From an uncultured Lachnospiraceae bacterium (GTDB lineage: Bacteria; Bacillota; Clostridia; Lachnospirales; Lachnospiraceae), in NCBI GenBank assembly GCA_949155905.1, contig CASCWU010000020.1, forward strand, positions 1 through 43,481: DNA of 43,481 nt, written 5' to 3'. Positions 41,822-43,481 of this stretch are shown piece after piece. A program made the position numbers and the translations under genes. The notes beneath the pieces were generated by a model. That model was not told the DNA's origin and searched no databases. It worked only from the letters and a program-made list of their open reading frames with translations. Numbering within the stretch: the stretch's first letter is position 1; each line of letters begins with the position of its first letter.

Positions 41822-41850
41822 ATTCTATGCGAGAAACCGTATTTTGTCAA
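41822..41850 (-). promoter_or_regulatory. Promoter of the cysE T-box leader
   Basis: Minus-strand TTGACA (41845-41850), 17-bp spacer, TAGAAT (41822-41827). It starts eight bases after the stop of the GNAT gene. Confidence 0.85.
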
Positions 41851-41857
41851 CTCCCTG

Positions 41858-42925
41858 CTAACTCAATTCTTCCATAATAAACGGCAGCAGCGTACCCAGC
41901 CGGTTATTCTCCCCCAGCCATTTGAGCATAATCTTTTTTGGCTCTGGGACAGGCTCCCATTCGTCGCTTTCTTCAAGAGCCTCTAACATATCATCACCTA
42001 CCGGATCGTAGAGCATCCAAAACTGTCCCTTCCGCCCCAACCCGGCCACCCCGGACAGCTGTCCATCCTCTTGCAATACATACAGGCTTCCGTCCATCGC
42101 CTTACACTCTGCCGCCCTTTTCTGATAATACTCTGCATCTCGAAAGGTAAAGGAAACGGCCTGGCTCTCCAGCCAGTGATTGGCAAATTCAGCCAGACGT
42201 TCCCCCTCCAGCTCTCCGTTAAGCAAGTTTATCTGTTCTGGAAGCTGCTCCTGCCATACTGCCGGCGGCTCCTGCCCTTCCCTGATCAGATCCGTTCCTT
42301 CTCCGCCTGCCCTCTTCTTCCTGGCAGCCTCTTGTTCAGACGATTTCTTCCCAATCAGATTTCCTGCTAAAAAAGTTCCCGGCAGCTTCCGATACTCTGG
42401 CAAACTCAGGGTTCCCGGCAAGCCCGGCAGCCCCATCGGAAGCATCTGTGCTTCCTCCTCCGCCCGCCAGCGTACCAGCTCATCATGCCGTACCGGACGT
42501 CTCCACGTATGCTGCTCCCCTATCGTCTGAAACCCAAACGGCAGATACGCCAGTTCATTTTGCGGAACCAGATAGACAAAATCCATTCCTTCCTTCTGGA
42601 AGGTCCGCAGTGCGGTATTCATCAGCCGTCCCATACAGCCCTTGCGCCGGTAACGCGGATCGGTTGCGATTCCTACGATAAAGCAGCTTTGCAGCAGCGC
42701 CCCGTTTACTTGTATCTGGTAAGGATTGGCATGAAGCATGGCAATCAGACGTTCTCCGTCCCACAGCGTCCAGATTCGGTTATGGTGCAGATGATACCGA
42801 TGATAAAAGTCCAAATAGGCCTCCTCTTCCTCAAAAGCCTCCTGCCAGAGCCTTCTTAGCTCCTGCTCCTCTCTTTTGCTGATTTCCTTTTGCAGCAGCT
42901 TCATTTCATAAATGGCATCTGCCAT
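41858..42925 (-). CDS. Eis-like GNAT acetyltransferase
   Basis: A 355-aa two-domain GNAT protein. The N-terminal acetyl-CoA motif is VGIATDPRYRRKGCMGRLM, followed by FVYLVPQNELAYLPFGF, as in Eis-type enzymes. A second domain occupies the C-terminal half, with a variable Lys/Ala/Gly-rich linker near 195-225. Eis proteins acetylate aminoglycosides or protein lysines; the substrate here is unknown. AAGGAG lies nine bases before the ATG. Bacillus subtilis has no such gene between ispF and cysE; gltX is found there instead. Confidence 0.85.
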   Translation of the reverse strand: MADAIYEMKLLQKEISKREEQELRRLWQEAFEEEEAYLDFYHRYHLHHNRIWTLWDGERLIAMLHANPYQIQVNGALLQSCFIVGIATDPRYRRKGCMGRLMNTALRTFQKEGMDFVYLVPQNELAYLPFGFQTIGEQHTWRRPVRHDELVRWRAEEEAQMLPMGLPGLPGTLSLPEYRKLPGTFLAGNLIGKKSSEQEAARKKRAGGEGTDLIREGQEPPAVWQEQLPEQINLLNGELEGERLAEFANHWLESQAVSFTFRDAEYYQKRAAECKAMDGSLYVLQEDGQLSGVAGLGRKGQFWMLYDPVGDDMLEALEESDEWEPVPEPKKIMLKWLGENNRLGTLLPFIMEELS

Positions 42926-42944
42926 CCTTCCTCACTCCTTTCCC

Positions 42945-43481
42945 TTACTCTTTTCTATCCTCCTGACCGCCCCTGTGGCAGCCTGGACAGCCCGAACAGC
43001 CTCTGTTGCCCTCCATCCCAGAAAAATCTCCTGCCATCGGATCGGACTGTATCAGCTCCTGAAGCAAGGCTACTGCCTGAGCCGAAATCCCCTCCCCCGA
43101 GCCGGTAAAGCCAAGTCCCTCCTCGGTCGTCGCCTTAATGTTTACCCGTCCCGGCTCTAAGCCTAGCGTCTCTTCTATCTGCGCTGCCATCTGCGGTAAA
43201 TAAGAGGCAAGCTTTGGCCTCTGGGCTATGATCGTTGCATCTACATTTTCAATCACATACAGCTTTTCCTCTATGATATCCCCTACCCGGCGCAGCAGTT
43301 CCAGACTGGAGATTCCTTTATAAGCCGGATCGGTATCCGGAAAATGCCTGCCGATATCACCCTCTGCAGCAGCTCCTAAGAGAGCGTCCATTATGGCATG
43401 CACCAGCACATCCGCATCTGAATGACCCAGCAGCCCTTTTTCATAGGGGATTTCCACCCCTCCTAGAATCAGCTTTCGATC
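42945..43481 (-). CDS. ispF: 2-C-methyl-D-erythritol 2,4-cyclodiphosphate synthase, partial
   Basis: The frame runs off the right edge, so roughly the first 14 residues (including the DVH metal site) are missing. What remains starts [22 protein letters not shown], here cited only as [10 protein letters not shown]. It continues with [45 protein letters not shown] [12 protein letters not shown] and the usual ALLQ helix. The enzyme forms the cyclic diphosphate in the MEP isoprenoid pathway. Beyond the normal end there are about 30 more residues, rich in Gly and Cys ([11 protein letters not shown]), not typical of IspF. Confidence 0.93.
   Translation of the reverse strand, partial: DRKLILGGVEIPYEKGLLGHSDADVLVHAIMDALLGAAAEGDIGRHFPDTDPAYKGISSLELLRRVGDIIEEKLYVIENVDATIIAQRPKLASYLPQMAAQIEETLGLEPGRVNIKATTEEGLGFTGSGEGISAQAVALLQELIQSDPMAGDFSGMEGNRGCSGCPGCHRGGQEDRKE

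Overview
This window looks like chromosomal DNA of a spore-forming member of the Clostridia, most probably Lachnospiraceae. The evidence is moderate GC, strong AGGAGG-type ribosome sites with frequent TTG/GTG starts, three T-box leaders, a sigH gene in the Bacillus-type order ispF-cysE-cysS-mrnC-rlmB-sigH, and small clostridial proteins (DUF1540, VanZ, DUF6142-like). The family call is inference; no rRNA or tRNA gene was seen. Almost all genes lie on the minus strand; exceptions are a lone small gene at 21.6 kb, an acidic membrane protein at 27.1 kb and a GntR-ABC operon at 28.6-30.5 kb.

Reading down the minus strand from the right: a partial ispF and an Eis-like GNAT gene precede a T-box-controlled cysE-cysS-mrnC-rlmB-sigH block. 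This is followed by an ATP-grasp ligase and a 57-residue cysteine-rich DUF1540 protein whose ribosome site lies in a hairpin. A lacZ-type beta-galactosidase comes next. Then an AT-rich two-gene cassette encodes an OLD/AAA-type ATPase and a small protein with a PD-(D/E)XK-like nuclease core and a cysteine-rich N-terminus; this is a candidate anti-phage system. The GntR-ABC operon with a clear palindromic operator converges on it.

From 28.3 to 22 kb lie a Cof-type HAD phosphatase, a large secreted Ig-repeat protein, a GT4 glycosyltransferase and a DUF218/YdcF membrane protein. A separate small plus-strand gene weakly resembles DUF1874. The thrS T-box then heads thrS-pepT-murL-murD. The murL-murD pair looks like the alternative D-glutamate route of peptidoglycan synthesis (MurD2 plus the MurL epimerase).

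Between murD and the pheS T-box sits a second AT-rich cassette with its own promoter and direct-repeat operator candidate: a GNAT acetyltransferase, an unrecognised 130-residue protein, and a SecB-like chaperone. Gene order and content fit a toxin-antitoxin-chaperone (TAC) module with a GNAT toxin. After pheS-pheT come two perfect 108-bp tandem repeats with nested palindromes, then an EamA transporter, an M32 carboxypeptidase, tldD-tldE, vanZ, a small membrane protein, and a VanRS-like two-component system with an 11-bp direct-repeat operator. The left edge cuts a secreted or anchored protein.

The leads most worth checking are the GNAT-SecB cassette, the ATPase-nuclease cassette, the murD2-murL pair under a threonine T-box, and a family of intergenic hairpin elements that abut ribosome sites.
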